Source of the DNA: an uncultured Collinsella sp.
Lineage (GTDB): Bacteria; Actinomycetota; Coriobacteriia; Coriobacteriales; Coriobacteriaceae
NCBI GenBank assembly: GCA_902495265.1
Contig: CABUWR010000009.1
Location: 1-14,850, forward strand
Reading direction: 5' to 3'
DNA: 14,850 nt
How positions within the stretch are numbered: position 1 is the stretch's first letter; every line of letters starts with the position of its first letter. The notes beneath the pieces were generated by a model. That model saw nothing but the letters and a program-made list of their open reading frames with translations. It did no database searches and was not told the DNA's origin. Shown here piece after piece: positions 5,807-12,837 of this stretch. The translations under genes and the position numbers were made by a program.

Positions 5807-6973
5807 ATGTTCGAGAAGAGTGTCGAGGAGCTCACCGAGCTCGGCGCCCAGATCACCACGGCCGAGATTGCTCAGCAGCCCGAGCTTTGGCGTGATACGC
5901 TCAACATCTATCGCGAGAACAAGGAGGCCATCGAGGCCTTCCTGGCCGAGGCTCGTGCTATGGGCGAGGGCCGTCTGTCCGTTGTCTTCACCGGTGCCGG
6001 TACGTCCGACTACGTTGGCGATACCTGCGCCCCGTACCTGCGTCACGCTGGCAACACTGATCTCTACGACTTTAAGCCCATCGCCACGACCGACATCGTG
6101 AGCGCTCCGCGCGATTTCCTGCGCGCTGAGGATCCCACGCTCGTGGTTTCCTTTGCCCGCTCTGGCAACAGCCCCGAGAGCCTTGCCGCCGTTGCCGTTG
6201 CCAAGGAGCTCGTCCACAACGTCAAGTTCCTCAACATCACCTGCGCTCCCGAGGGCAAGCTCGCCGTCGAGTCTGCCGATGATCCCAACGCGCTGACGCT
6301 GCTCATTCCGCGCGCCAACGACAAGGGCTTCGCCATGACCGGTTCTTATTCCTGCATGACCCTGCTCTCCACCCTTATTTTCGACACTGCCTCTGACGAG
6401 CAGAAGGCCGAGTGGGTCGAGACCATCGCCAAGATGGGCGAGGAGGTCATCGCTCGTGAGCCTGAGATCGCCGATTACCTGGCTGGCGACTTCAACCGCG
6501 TGACCTACTTGGGCTCTGGCTCCTTCGGTGGCCTTGCCCAGGAGAGCCAGCTCAAGATCCTCGAGCTCGCTCACGGTCTGGTCGCTACTTCCTACGACAC
6601 CTCCATGGGCTATCGTCATGGACCTAAGTCCTTCGTCGACGATAAGACGCTCGTCTTCGTGTTCGTCAACAACGACGCCTACACCCGTCAGTACGACATC
6701 GACATCCTCAACGAGATCGGTGGCGACGAGATCGCTCAGCACACCATCGCCGTTCAGCAGGAAGGTGCCACCGTCTATGAGGGTGAGTCCTTCACCTTTA
6801 AGGGCTACGAGGCACTTCCCGAGGGCTACCTTGCCCTGCCGTTCGTGATGTTTGCCCAGGCTATCAGCCTGCTCAACTCCGTGCGCGTGGGCAACACGCC
6901 CGATACGCCGAGCCCCACCGGCACGGTCAACCGCGTGGTTAAGGGCGTGACGATTCACCCCTTCACCGCTTAA
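5807..6973 (+). CDS. agaS: AgaS: galactosamine-6-phosphate deaminase/isomerase (tagatose-6-phosphate ketose/aldose isomerase)
   Basis: AgaS converts galactosamine-6-phosphate to tagatose-6-phosphate with release of ammonia, joining amino-sugar uptake to the tagatose pathway. The 388 residues are the family's usual length and contain two SIS (sugar isomerase) domains. Family marks include TTAEIAQQPELW near the N-terminus, FTGAGTSDYVGDTCAPYL (about residues 61-78), SFARSGNSPES (about 115-125), MGYRHGPKSFVDD (about 267-279), and the C-terminal NTPDTPSPTGTVNRVVKGVT. The start has AGAGAGG at 5792-5798. The gene is monocistronic by structure: its own operator and -10 box in front, a strong terminator behind. 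The operator shared with the PTS operon implies joint induction. Confidence 0.95.
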   Translation: MFEKSVEELTELGAQITTAEIAQQPELWRDTLNIYRENKEAIEAFLAEARAMGEGRLSVVFTGAGTSDYVGDTCAPYLRHAGNTDLYDFKPIATTDIVSAPRDFLRAEDPTLVVSFARSGNSPESLAAVAVAKELVHNVKFLNITCAPEGKLAVESADDPNALTLLIPRANDKGFAMTGSYSCMTLLSTLIFDTASDEQKAEWVETIAKMGEEVIAREPEIADYLAGDFNRVTYLGSGSFGGLAQESQLKILELAHGLVATSYDTSMGYRHGPKSFVDDKTLVFVFVNNDAYTRQYDIDILNEIGGDEIAQHTIAVQQEGATVYEGESFTFKGYEALPEGYLALPFVMFAQAISLLNSVRVGNTPDTPSPTGTVNRVVKGVTIHPFTA

Positions 6974-6991
6974 TCGCGTCCCCCTGTAAGG

Positions 6992-7033
6992 GCGCCCGTC
7001 CGCTCATAACGGCGGGCGGGCGCTTTTTGTTTT
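6992..7033 (+). terminator. Terminator of agaS
   Basis: A 12-bp GC-rich stem (6992-7003 with 7012-7023) with an 8-base loop is followed by TTTTTGTTTT. It lies 18 bases after the agaS stop. Confidence 0.93.
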
Positions 7034-7090
7034 ACGTGTGCTGGGTATAAGCATCACCACAGTCAACTGCTTTAGAAGCAAGGAGTGCAT

Positions 7091-8260
7091 ATGAGCACGT
7101 ACGCAATTAAGGCTGACAAGTTCTTCTTGCCGGCAGGCCCGCAACTGGGCGGCTATCTTATGGTCGAGGATGGCGTCTTTGGCGCCTGGCAGGCCGACGA
7201 GCCCTCTTGCGAGATTAAGGACTACACGGGATCGTGGATCGCGCCGGGTATGGTCGATACTCACATCCATGGCTTCTACAACCACTCAACTACCGATAAC
7301 GATCCCGAGGGCATCGATATCAGCTCGACCGAGCTCGCCCGTCGCGGTACCACCAGCTGGCTGCCCACGACGTTCACCGATGGCGTCGAGCAGATCAAGG
7401 ACGCCTGCGCCGCTATCGCCCAGGCGGACGAGGGTCGCGGCCCCGACTTCTGCGGTGCTCGCATTCAGGGCATCTACCTGGAGGGCCCTTTCTTTACCAT
7501 GAAGCATGTGGGCGCGCAGAACCCCGCTTACCTGATCGATCCCTCCGAGGAGGTCTTCGACCAGTGGCAGGAGGCTGCGGGTGGTCGCATCGTTAAGAGC
7601 GCCATGGCGGCCGAGCGCGACGGTGCCGCTGCTTATGCGGCTGCCCTGAACGCCAAGGGCGTGGTGACCAGCATCGGTCACTCCGACGCCACCTACGATG
7701 AGTGCATCGCCGCCATCAACGCCGGTGCCAGCTGCTTTACGCATACCTATAACGGCCAGCGCGGGCTGCATCACCGTGAGCCCGGTGTCGTGGGTGCTGC
7801 CATGTCCACGCCCGAGACCTACGCCGAGATCATCTGTGATGGCAAACACGTAAACCCCGCTGCCATCAAGGCGCTGCTGCAGGCAAAGGGCTGGCAGCAT
7901 ACGGTGCTCATCACCGACTGCCTTGGCTGCGGCGGCATGCCCGAGGGCAGCTACACCAGTGGCGGCATGGACGTCATCATGAAGGACAACCTGTGCTGGC
8001 TCGCCGACGGCAAGAGCATTGCCGGTTCGGTGCTCACGCTTGCCCAGGGCGTTAAGAACATCGTCGACTGGGGCATCGCCAGCGCCGATATCGCCATTCG
8101 CATGGCAACCGAGGTGCCGGCACGCTCCGCGCACATCGAGGATAAGTGCGGCAGCATCATGCCGGGTCGCGACGCCGACTTTGTCGTGTTCGACCATGAG
8201 CTCACCCTCGTCGAGACGTATGTTGGCGGCCAGAGCGTCGGCAACGCCTTTACCGAGTAA
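7091..8260 (+). CDS. nagA: N-acetylglucosamine-/N-acetylgalactosamine-6-phosphate deacetylase
   Basis: NagA removes the acetyl group from GlcNAc-6-P or GalNAc-6-P, producing the substrate for AgaS in this setting. The 389 residues fit the amidohydrolase family. Visible metal and catalytic residues are DTHIHG (His58, His60), EGPF (Glu131), IGHSDAT (His197), THTYNG (His218) and the catalytic Asp in LITDCLGCGG (Asp276); the spacing closely follows E. coli NagA. The start is the ATG at 7091, 5 bases after AAGGAG; an upstream in-frame GTG at 7085 overlaps that site. A weak -10-like TATAAG lies at 7046-7051. Given agaS and lacC, the AgaA role (GalNAc-6-P) is likely, but the sequence cannot separate the two substrates. 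A diverged copy of its last 42 codons lies downstream at 10987-11118. Confidence 0.94.
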   Translation: MSTYAIKADKFFLPAGPQLGGYLMVEDGVFGAWQADEPSCEIKDYTGSWIAPGMVDTHIHGFYNHSTTDNDPEGIDISSTELARRGTTSWLPTTFTDGVEQIKDACAAIAQADEGRGPDFCGARIQGIYLEGPFFTMKHVGAQNPAYLIDPSEEVFDQWQEAAGGRIVKSAMAAERDGAAAYAAALNAKGVVTSIGHSDATYDECIAAINAGASCFTHTYNGQRGLHHREPGVVGAAMSTPETYAEIICDGKHVNPAAIKALLQAKGWQHTVLITDCLGCGGMPEGSYTSGGMDVIMKDNLCWLADGKSIAGSVLTLAQGVKNIVDWGIASADIAIRMATEVPARSAHIEDKCGSIMPGRDADFVVFDHELTLVETYVGGQSVGNAFTE

Positions 8261-8266
8261 CGATAG

Positions 8267-8304
8267 AAAAAGACGGCGGGCCCGAATCTGCTCGGACCCG
8301 CCGT
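8267..8304 (-). terminator. Terminator of the flavodoxin-like gene, between two convergent genes
   Basis: A 12-bp stem with one C/A mismatch (8273-8285 with 8292-8304) has a 6-base loop. On the minus strand it is followed by TTTTT (8271-8267), so it best serves the minus-strand gene. The same hairpin without a T-run may slow transcription leaving nagA. Confidence 0.82.
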
Positions 8305-8335
8305 ATGGGTTAAACGCTCAAAAGCACCTTCACAG

Positions 8336-8920
8336 TTACAGCTTGTTAGCGATCTTCTTTGCCGTGCGCTTAACGCCGGCCACCAGGCCTCCCGCAGGAT
8401 GCTCCTTCTCGTATGCTAGGCGCTTTTCGCGCTTGGCGTACTCTTCGACGATGATGTCGCCATACTCGTCTTCGATCTTGTCGAAGAAGTCGACGGCGCC
8501 CTTAATTTCCTCAGCGGTTGGGTGTCCCTTTTGGACACCGCCGGTGAGTTTGAACGGCCCCCACGTATCAAAGCCGGGGCAGCCGTAGATACCCATAAAG
8601 ATGGCCTGCCTCATGCGGCAGATGCCATCGATATCCTTGCCGTACCACTTGTTTTTGCCACCGTAGGTCATAAGGCCAAACACCTTGTCCTGCGGCTGCA
8701 GCACGTTCGTGAGCACTCGTGCCATGTCCTTGTCGATCTCGGAGTAATAGATGCCCGTGGCGACACCGATCAGATGATATTCGTGCAGGTCGGGATACTC
8801 GTTTTTGCCGAGCGCCTTGACGTCGAGGGTATCGATCTCGGGGTGTGCCTCGACGATGGCGTCCACGAGCTTTTTCGTATTGCCGTGATGGCGCGAGGCG
8901 TAGAGGATGATGGTTCGCAT
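8336..8920 (-). CDS. Flavodoxin-family protein
   Basis: The 194-residue protein starts MRTIILYASRHHGNTKKLVDAI, which is the flavodoxin beta1 strand and FMN-phosphate loop (here SRHHGNT, about residues 9-15). Further flavodoxin-like strands are LIGVATGIYYSEIDKDM and KVFGLMTYGGKN. The middle (GCPGFDTWGPFKLTGGVQKGHP) and the basic C-terminus (VKRTAKKIANKL) are less typical. The start at 8920 is preferred over the longer in-frame start at 8950 because AAAGG lies about 8 bases upstream of it. It is probably an electron carrier or flavin-dependent reductase. Opposite orientation and its own terminator mean it is not part of the sugar operons; its presence between nagA and the mutarotase is unexplained. 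Confidence 0.87.
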   Translation of the reverse strand: MRTIILYASRHHGNTKKLVDAIVEAHPEIDTLDVKALGKNEYPDLHEYHLIGVATGIYYSEIDKDMARVLTNVLQPQDKVFGLMTYGGKNKWYGKDIDGICRMRQAIFMGIYGCPGFDTWGPFKLTGGVQKGHPTAEEIKGAVDFFDKIEDEYGDIIVEEYAKREKRLAYEKEHPAGGLVAGVKRTAKKIANKL

Positions 8921-9076
8921 AAGAAGGCCTTTCAGCTGTAATTGCATCAATGTCTGTATGGTACCCCGTTACATGGCTGGGATACCGGACGCATCGATGA
9001 GCGTGCGGGTTTGTCCTTTGGTTAGGGCCGAGACGGGTACTTGCGAGCAAAAAGCAGTTGTTCGAAAGGATGGGCA

Positions 9077-9958
9077 ATGGAATACGCTCTCTCCAACGAT
9101 TCGATTTCTATTAAGGTGTCCACGGCTGGTGGTTCGTTTACCTCGATCGAGGCCGGAGGTCGCGAGTATCTGTGGCAGGGCGATCCCGCCGTGTGGTCCG
9201 GCCAGGCACCGATTTGCTTCCCGATTTGCGGAGGCTTGCGCGACAACAGCGCCATGACGTTTGCCGGGCATCATGTAAAGCTCGCTCGCCACGGGTTTGC
9301 GCGCAAACAGGAGTGGAAGCTGCTGAGCCAGAGCGAGAACGAGCTGGCTATGTGCCTGGCTTCGGAGGATAACGCCGCGCTGCTGAGCGATTATCCGTAT
9401 CCGTTTAAGCTTGTCGCCCGCTATACGCTCGAGGACGCTGCCGTGCGCGTTTCCTACGAGGTCACCAACGAGGGCACCGAGGACATGCCGTTCTTTATTG
9501 GCGGTCATCCCGGCTTTAGGTGTCCGCTCGATGAGGGCGAGGCCTATACGGACTACGAGCTGCGCTTTGAGAAGGACGAGGCTGCTGAGCTTTGCACTGC
9601 CGTCCCCTCGACTGGCTTGATTGACGTTACCAACCGCTCCAAGAACCCCATGGTGGGAAAGACACTGCCTCTGTCGCATGAGCTCTTCGATTTTGCGGAG
9701 ACCATCTTTGATGTGCTCGAGAGCCGTCAGGTCACGCTTTCCAAAAAGGGCGAGGACAAGGGTGTTCGCCTGAGCTTTGAGGGCTTCCCATATCTCATTG
9801 TGTGGAGCAAGCCCGAGGGCGATTTTGTGGCGGTTGAGCCTTGGGGCGGTCTCTCGACCTGCTCCGATGAGGACGACGTGCTTGAGCATAAGCGCGGCTG
9901 CCTTGTCGCCAAGCCCAAGGAGACCGTCGTTCGCTCGTTCACGATTGAGATCCTGTAA
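9077..9958 (+). CDS. Aldose 1-epimerase (galactose mutarotase-like), LacX type
   Basis: Mutarotases interconvert alpha and beta sugar anomers. The 293 residues match the LacX branch found in lactose/tagatose operons. Conserved marks are CFPICGGLRDN (about residues 48-58), RHGFAR (His72), FIGGHPGF (His144) and the catalytic-base region VAVEPWGG (Glu254). The ATG at 9077 follows AAAGGAT; the in-frame start at 9041 lacks a ribosome binding site. It is the first of what looks like a three-gene set with lacC (59 bases downstream) and the YhcH-family gene. In this cluster it could supply the anomer needed by the next kinase or isomerase, a common inference for LacX that is not shown here. Confidence 0.9.
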   Translation: MEYALSNDSISIKVSTAGGSFTSIEAGGREYLWQGDPAVWSGQAPICFPICGGLRDNSAMTFAGHHVKLARHGFARKQEWKLLSQSENELAMCLASEDNAALLSDYPYPFKLVARYTLEDAAVRVSYEVTNEGTEDMPFFIGGHPGFRCPLDEGEAYTDYELRFEKDEAAELCTAVPSTGLIDVTNRSKNPMVGKTLPLSHELFDFAETIFDVLESRQVTLSKKGEDKGVRLSFEGFPYLIVWSKPEGDFVAVEPWGGLSTCSDEDDVLEHKRGCLVAKPKETVVRSFTIEIL

Positions 9959-10017
9959 TTCCGTTTTGTCGACTCGTATCGCGAGGCACAAGGAGCCTGC
10001 GAGATAAGGAGCTAAAA

Positions 10018-10953
10018 ATGATCCTCACCGTTACGATGAACCCGTCTGTCGATACGCGCTATCAGCTCGATGAGCTCGTCATCGACGACGTCAACCGTGT
10101 GACGCCCGAAAAGACCGCCGGCGGCAAGGGCCTCAACGTGGCCCGTGTGCTGGGTCAGCTGGGCGACGACGTTGTGGCAACCGGTTTGCTCGGCGGCCAC
10201 ATGGGCGCCTACATGGCTGAGCTCATGGACGCCAACGGTATTAACAACGACTTTGTGCCCATCAAGGGCGAGACTCGCATTTGCCTCAACATCCTCCACG
10301 CCGGCAACCAGACCGAGCTGCTCGAGAGTGGCCCGACAATTGCCCCCGAGGAACTCGATGCCTTTACCGCCAAGTTTACTGAGCTTGCGGGCAAGGCCGA
10401 CGTTGTCACCATTTCGGGTTCTCTGCCCCGCGGTGTCGAGGCAGACTACTATGCCAAGATCACGGGCATTGCCGAGAACGCCGGCGCCAAGGTGCTGCTC
10501 GATACCTCGGGTGCTTCGCTCGAGGCCGCCCTTAAGTCCGAAATTAAGCCCGAGCTGGTCAAGCCTAACCTGACCGAGATCAACGGCCTTCTGGGCACGA
10601 GCTTTACCACCGACGATGTGGACGAGCTCCGCGCCGCGCTTGCCTCTGATGCCCGCTTCTCCGATATCCCCTGGGTCGTCGTGTCCATGGGCGCTGCCGG
10701 TTCCGTTGGCTTCCACAATGGCCGTGCGTTCCGCGCGAAGACGCCCGATATCCCTGCCGTTAACGCTACGGGCTCTGGCGATTCGACCATTGCCGGCTTC
10801 GCACATGCGATTGCTGCCGGCGCCGACGACGAGACGGTGCTGCGTACCGCCAACACCTGCGGCAAGCTCAATGCCATGGATCCCATGACCGGCCATCTGG
10901 TCATGGACCGTTGGGACGAGGTCTACAACGGCGTTGTCGTGACCGAGCTGTAA
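10018..10953 (+). CDS. lacC: Tagatose-6-phosphate kinase (PfkB family, LacC type)
   Basis: LacC phosphorylates tagatose-6-phosphate to tagatose-1,6-bisphosphate, the step after AgaS. The 311 residues are the normal length for LacC/1-phosphofructokinase. PfkB marks are ILTVTMNPSVDTRYQLD at the N-terminus, KTAGGKGLNVARVLGQLG (about residues 32-49), ISGSLPRGV (about 132-140) and the C-terminal VNATGSGDSTIAGFAHAI, in which Asp255 is the catalytic base. NTCGKLNAMDPMTGHL near the end is like other LacC proteins. AAGGAG lies 6 bases before the ATG. A 1-phosphofructokinase role cannot be excluded by sequence, but neighbours (agaS, lacX-like gene) strongly favour tagatose-6-phosphate. Confidence 0.9.
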   Translation: MILTVTMNPSVDTRYQLDELVIDDVNRVTPEKTAGGKGLNVARVLGQLGDDVVATGLLGGHMGAYMAELMDANGINNDFVPIKGETRICLNILHAGNQTELLESGPTIAPEELDAFTAKFTELAGKADVVTISGSLPRGVEADYYAKITGIAENAGAKVLLDTSGASLEAALKSEIKPELVKPNLTEINGLLGTSFTTDDVDELRAALASDARFSDIPWVVVSMGAAGSVGFHNGRAFRAKTPDIPAVNATGSGDSTIAGFAHAIAAGADDETVLRTANTCGKLNAMDPMTGHLVMDRWDEVYNGVVVTEL

Positions 10954-10986
10954 GGGCTTGGGCGTCGGCCCCGGCATCGATTGCTA

Positions 10987-11118
10987 GCTCATGTCGACGA
11001 CAAGTGCGATAGCATTATGCTGGGGCGCGACGCCGACGTTGTCGTGTTCAATCCCGACCTTACCCTGGTCGAGGCGTATGTGGGTGGCAACAGCGTCGGT
11101 AACGCTTTTATCGAGTAG
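10987..11118 (+). pseudogene. Decayed 3' fragment of a second nagA-like gene
   Basis: One frame reads through 10987-11115 to a TAG (11116-11118) and encodes a peptide whose last 42 residues match the NagA C-terminus: DKC-SIM-GRDAD-VVF, then LTLVE-YVGG-SVGNAF-E. By hand alignment 31 of 42 residues are identical to the intact nagA at 7091-8260. The fragment has no start codon with a ribosome binding site, and no NagA-like sequence upstream, where the lacC 3' end begins. It sits between lacC and the YhcH-family gene. Many differences fall at third codon positions, so it diverged as a working gene before truncation or came from a relative. Confidence 0.8.
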
Positions 11119-11150
11119 CCGCCAAAGGAACGATCCGAGAGGGGATTTAG

Positions 11151-11624
11151 ATGATTTACGGTGCACTGGGCGATATCGAGGAGTACCGCGGAATGCTCAA
11201 GGGCCTCGACGTGCTGATTGATTGGCTCGAGGAGAACGATCCGGCGGAGCTCGAGGTCGGCAGCCATCCGATTCTGGGCGACAAGGTCTTTGCGAACGTC
11301 ATGGCTCCCACGACTCGTCCCGAGGCCGAGGCTCACTACGAGACGCATCAGCGCTATCACGACCTGCAGATCGACATTGAGGGTCGCGAGGCCTTTAAGG
11401 TTGCCACGGGCAGCCTGACGCTGGTCCAGGAGTTTGACGAGAAGGACGACTACGATCTGGTCGATTCCGACGCTTCGATCGCCGGCGATCTTGCCGACGA
11501 CAAGTTTGCACTGTTTGTAGCCGGCGAGCCTCACATGCCCACGCTCGAGTTCCCGGGCGATGGCGCGCAGCCGGTCAAGAAGATCTGCTTTAAGCTGCTT
11601 GCAGATGCTTACTGGGAGGAGTAA
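11151..11624 (+). CDS. YhcH/YjgK/YiaL family protein (NanQ-like sugar anomerase family)
   Basis: The 157 residues match the cupin-like family also called the EbgC/DUF386 group. Conserved marks are the metal-site block ETHQRYHDLQIDIEGRE (about residues 63-79), LFVAGEPHMPTLE (about 122-134) and the C-terminal VKKICFKL. Characterised members speed opening or anomerisation of sugars such as sialic acid, and family genes recur beside amino-sugar catabolic genes. GAGAGGGG (11137-11144) supports the ATG at 11151. It is the last gene of the lacX-lacC set and ends in a long hairpin terminator. The natural substrate here, perhaps an amino-sugar phosphate or tagatose intermediate, is inferred from context only. 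Confidence 0.9.
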   Translation: MIYGALGDIEEYRGMLKGLDVLIDWLEENDPAELEVGSHPILGDKVFANVMAPTTRPEAEAHYETHQRYHDLQIDIEGREAFKVATGSLTLVQEFDEKDDYDLVDSDASIAGDLADDKFALFVAGEPHMPTLEFPGDGAQPVKKICFKLLADAYWEE

Positions 11625-11644
11625 CACGCTGTTCGTCTGATGGC

Positions 11645-11707
11645 GTGATTCCCCTAGGGAAATCACGCAAGGACCCCGCCAAAAGTGTTTCCCCTAGGGG
11701 AATCACG
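11645..11707. repeat. Twin near-palindromic 23-bp direct repeats
   Basis: Two copies (11645-11667 and 11685-11707) differ at 2 of 23 positions, start 40 bases apart, and are each built around CCCCTAGGG with flanking GTG / TCACG arms. Each can form its own hairpin. The second is the upper part of the terminator at 11673-11729, and the first extends to GC-GTGATT / AATCAC-GC. Confidence 0.75.
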
Positions 11708-11729
11708 TTTGGCGGGGTTTTCTGTTTTT
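11673..11729 (+). terminator. Long-hairpin terminator after the YhcH-family gene
   Basis: The outer stem ACCCCGCCAAA (11673-11683) pairs perfectly with TTTGGCGGGGT (11708-11718). The inner part is a near-perfect palindrome centred on CTAG, making a hairpin of 46 bases with only two mismatches. TTTTCTGTTTTT follows. Confidence 0.88.
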
Positions 11730-11744
11730 GAATAGGGAAGCTGT

Positions 11745-12173
11745 TTATTTGCGAAGAACATCGGCTAGCCGCAGGATTGAAATCATCGACCGATAAGTGA
11801 GTTCCACCTTTTCGCCCGCAAGCAGTCGTTTCGATTGAATCTCATCCAGCCCCACAAGCCGAGAGAACAACGAACTGCTCATCGTGCCCTCGTCAATTGA
11901 TTCCCTTATGGTCTTCAAAACGTCCGTATCATGAAGCGATGCCGAGCTGTAGGGGGCAACACGAGCGGAACTCTCAATTAACGACGAGACAAAAGGATGG
12001 AGATGCTTTGGACATAGCCCATCAAACACCACATCCCCATTGTCGTTCGAGCCGACCAGGCGCCAAGTATAATGATCGACCCAGTCATCTCCGTCATATA
12101 TGGCGTCCATGAGCAACTTCCCGTCTAGAGAGAGAAACCTATTTGGACATCGGGGCGCAAGACCGCAATCCAT
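11745..12173 (-). CDS. Hypothetical protein, possibly with a helix-turn-helix-like C-terminus
   Basis: I do not recognise this gene. From the ATG at 12173 it encodes about 142 residues. The N-terminal part has scattered Cys residues (DCGLAPRCPNRF, later GLCPKHLH) and acidic, Trp-containing strands (IYDGDDWVDHYTWRLVG). The last 45 or so residues (SSLFSRLVGLDEIQSKRLLA and onward) look helical and vaguely like a DNA-binding helix-turn-helix. The start is uncertain: TTG at 12200 is the longest, ATG at 12173 has no clear ribosome binding site, and ATG at 12110 has GGGAAG at a suitable distance. Base composition is more AT-rich than the sugar cluster. It ends 16 bases from the convergent terminator at 11673-11729. 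It may be a real small gene or the remainder of a longer one. Confidence 0.5.
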   Translation of the reverse strand: MDCGLAPRCPNRFLSLDGKLLMDAIYDGDDWVDHYTWRLVGSNDNGDVVFDGLCPKHLHPFVSSLIESSARVAPYSSASLHDTDVLKTIRESIDEGTMSSSLFSRLVGLDEIQSKRLLAGEKVELTYRSMISILRLADVLRK

Positions 12174-12200
12174 ATAGGCCCCGCAGCAACTCCAACCCAA

Positions 12201-12500
12201 CGCACCACATAGGTTCCCTTTCGTACATGTGTATCAATCTGCCCCGAAATGCCGGTGAATGCAATTCCAGACCCGTTTGTCGGATAGCAATCGACGTATT
12301 TTTGTTTTCCGCTCACAACCTTGTATAGATATATCGTTCCAGCAAAAGAGAAGGTATCGTGGCTATTTTAAATCTATATGGCCAATTCGAGCCCTCACCA
12401 TGGCAATTGTTGCAGCTGGGTTTCTTTTCATTAAAATTTCACTTTGGTAAATCCCCGCCCCCTAAGCATTAAATCCGAAGTCCACCGAGTGGGCGAATCG
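12201..12500. other. AT-richer stretch without a supported gene
   Basis: On the minus strand a frame of about 80 codons (open from about 12370 to 12125, only a GTG start at 12316) overlaps the upstream end of the hypothetical gene in another frame. Its translation has strand-like character (GTYVVRWVGVAAGPIW) but no ribosome binding site. A separate 22-codon frame starts near 12431. These could be remnants of a frameshifted longer gene; I cannot support an intact one. Confidence 0.35.
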
Positions 12501-12505
12501 GCAAC

Positions 12506-12528
12506 AAAAAAGCCGCCCGAAGGCGGCT
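12506..12528 (-). terminator. Terminator of the tRNA-Thr gene
   Basis: A perfect 7-bp stem, AGCCGCC / GGCGGCT (12511-12517 with 12522-12528), has a tetraloop that reads TTCG on the minus strand and is followed there by six T (12511-12506). It lies 12 bases after the tRNA 3' end. Confidence 0.9.
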
Positions 12529-12539
12529 ATCTTGTGCAA

Positions 12540-12615
12540 TGGAGCCAGCGACCGGGCTCGAACCGGTGACCCCCGCTTTACGAGAGCGGTGCTCTACCAA
12601 CTGAGCTACGCTGGC
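12540..12615 (-). tRNA. tRNA-Thr (anticodon CGT)
   Basis: The minus strand folds as a complete 76-base tRNA. The acceptor stem GCCAGCG / CGCTGGC is followed by a T discriminator and an encoded CCA end. The D arm is GCTC-AGTTGGTA-GAGC, the anticodon arm CCGCT-CTCGTAA-AGCGG has anticodon CGT (12580-12582), and the T arm is CCGG-TTCGAGC-CCGG. It reads the threonine codon ACG. A promoter lies 40 bases upstream and a terminator just downstream. Confidence 0.97.
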
Positions 12616-12654
12616 GGCCATGTGGTGACGCAACTGAGGCGTCAACGGCTGTCT

Positions 12655-12683
12655 ATGATACGGGACATCGCACATCCGTGCAA
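12655..12683 (-). promoter_or_regulatory. Promoter of the tRNA-Thr gene
   Basis: On the minus strand TTGCAC (12683-12678) and TATCAT (12660-12655) are separated by 17 bases, a strong sigma-70-type promoter. The left end of the IS element stops 38 bases beyond the -35 box, so the promoter is intact. Confidence 0.8.
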
Positions 12684-12721
12684 GTGTTCTGACGGCTTTT
12701 CTCACTTTAAATGCACTAACC

Positions 12722-12746
12722 TTGATTATCGACTTTATCCGAACAC
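12722..12746 (+). repeat. Left terminal inverted repeat of the IS30-family element
   Basis: Starts TTGATT and ends CCGAACAC. Six mismatches in 25 positions against the reverse complement of 14330-14354. Confidence 0.72.
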
Positions 12747-12748
12747 CT

Positions 12749-12784
12749 CCCACATTCATCCGCACATGTGCGGATGAATGTGGG
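12749..12784. repeat. 36-bp perfect palindrome inside the left end of the IS
   Basis: Arms 12749-12766 and 12767-12784 are exact reverse complements with no spacer (centre GCACATGTGC). It lies 2 bases inside the left inverted repeat and 53 bases before the transposase start. No T-run follows, so it is not a standard terminator. Confidence 0.9.
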
Positions 12785-12837
12785 AACCCGATACCCTGAG
12801 GGCCGGATCGGCCGGCCCCGGGAGATCGGAGGACGGC

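Noticed and set aside
5801..6958. A 385-codon minus-strand open frame opposite agaS
   Set aside because: It mirrors the whole of agaS, a clear family member on the plus strand; the antisense translation shows no family motif.
9959..10017. Possible hairpin between the LacX-type gene and lacC
   Set aside because: TATCGCGAGGC and GCCTGCGAGATA pair only with a bulge and there is no T-run; too weak to list.
11641..11710. Possible CRISPR-like array
   Set aside because: Only two palindromic units, one of them part of a terminator hairpin, with no cas genes; not a CRISPR.
12363..12431. A 22-codon minus-strand peptide starting MKRNPA
   Set aside because: No convincing ribosome binding site and no link to a downstream frame; too short to support.
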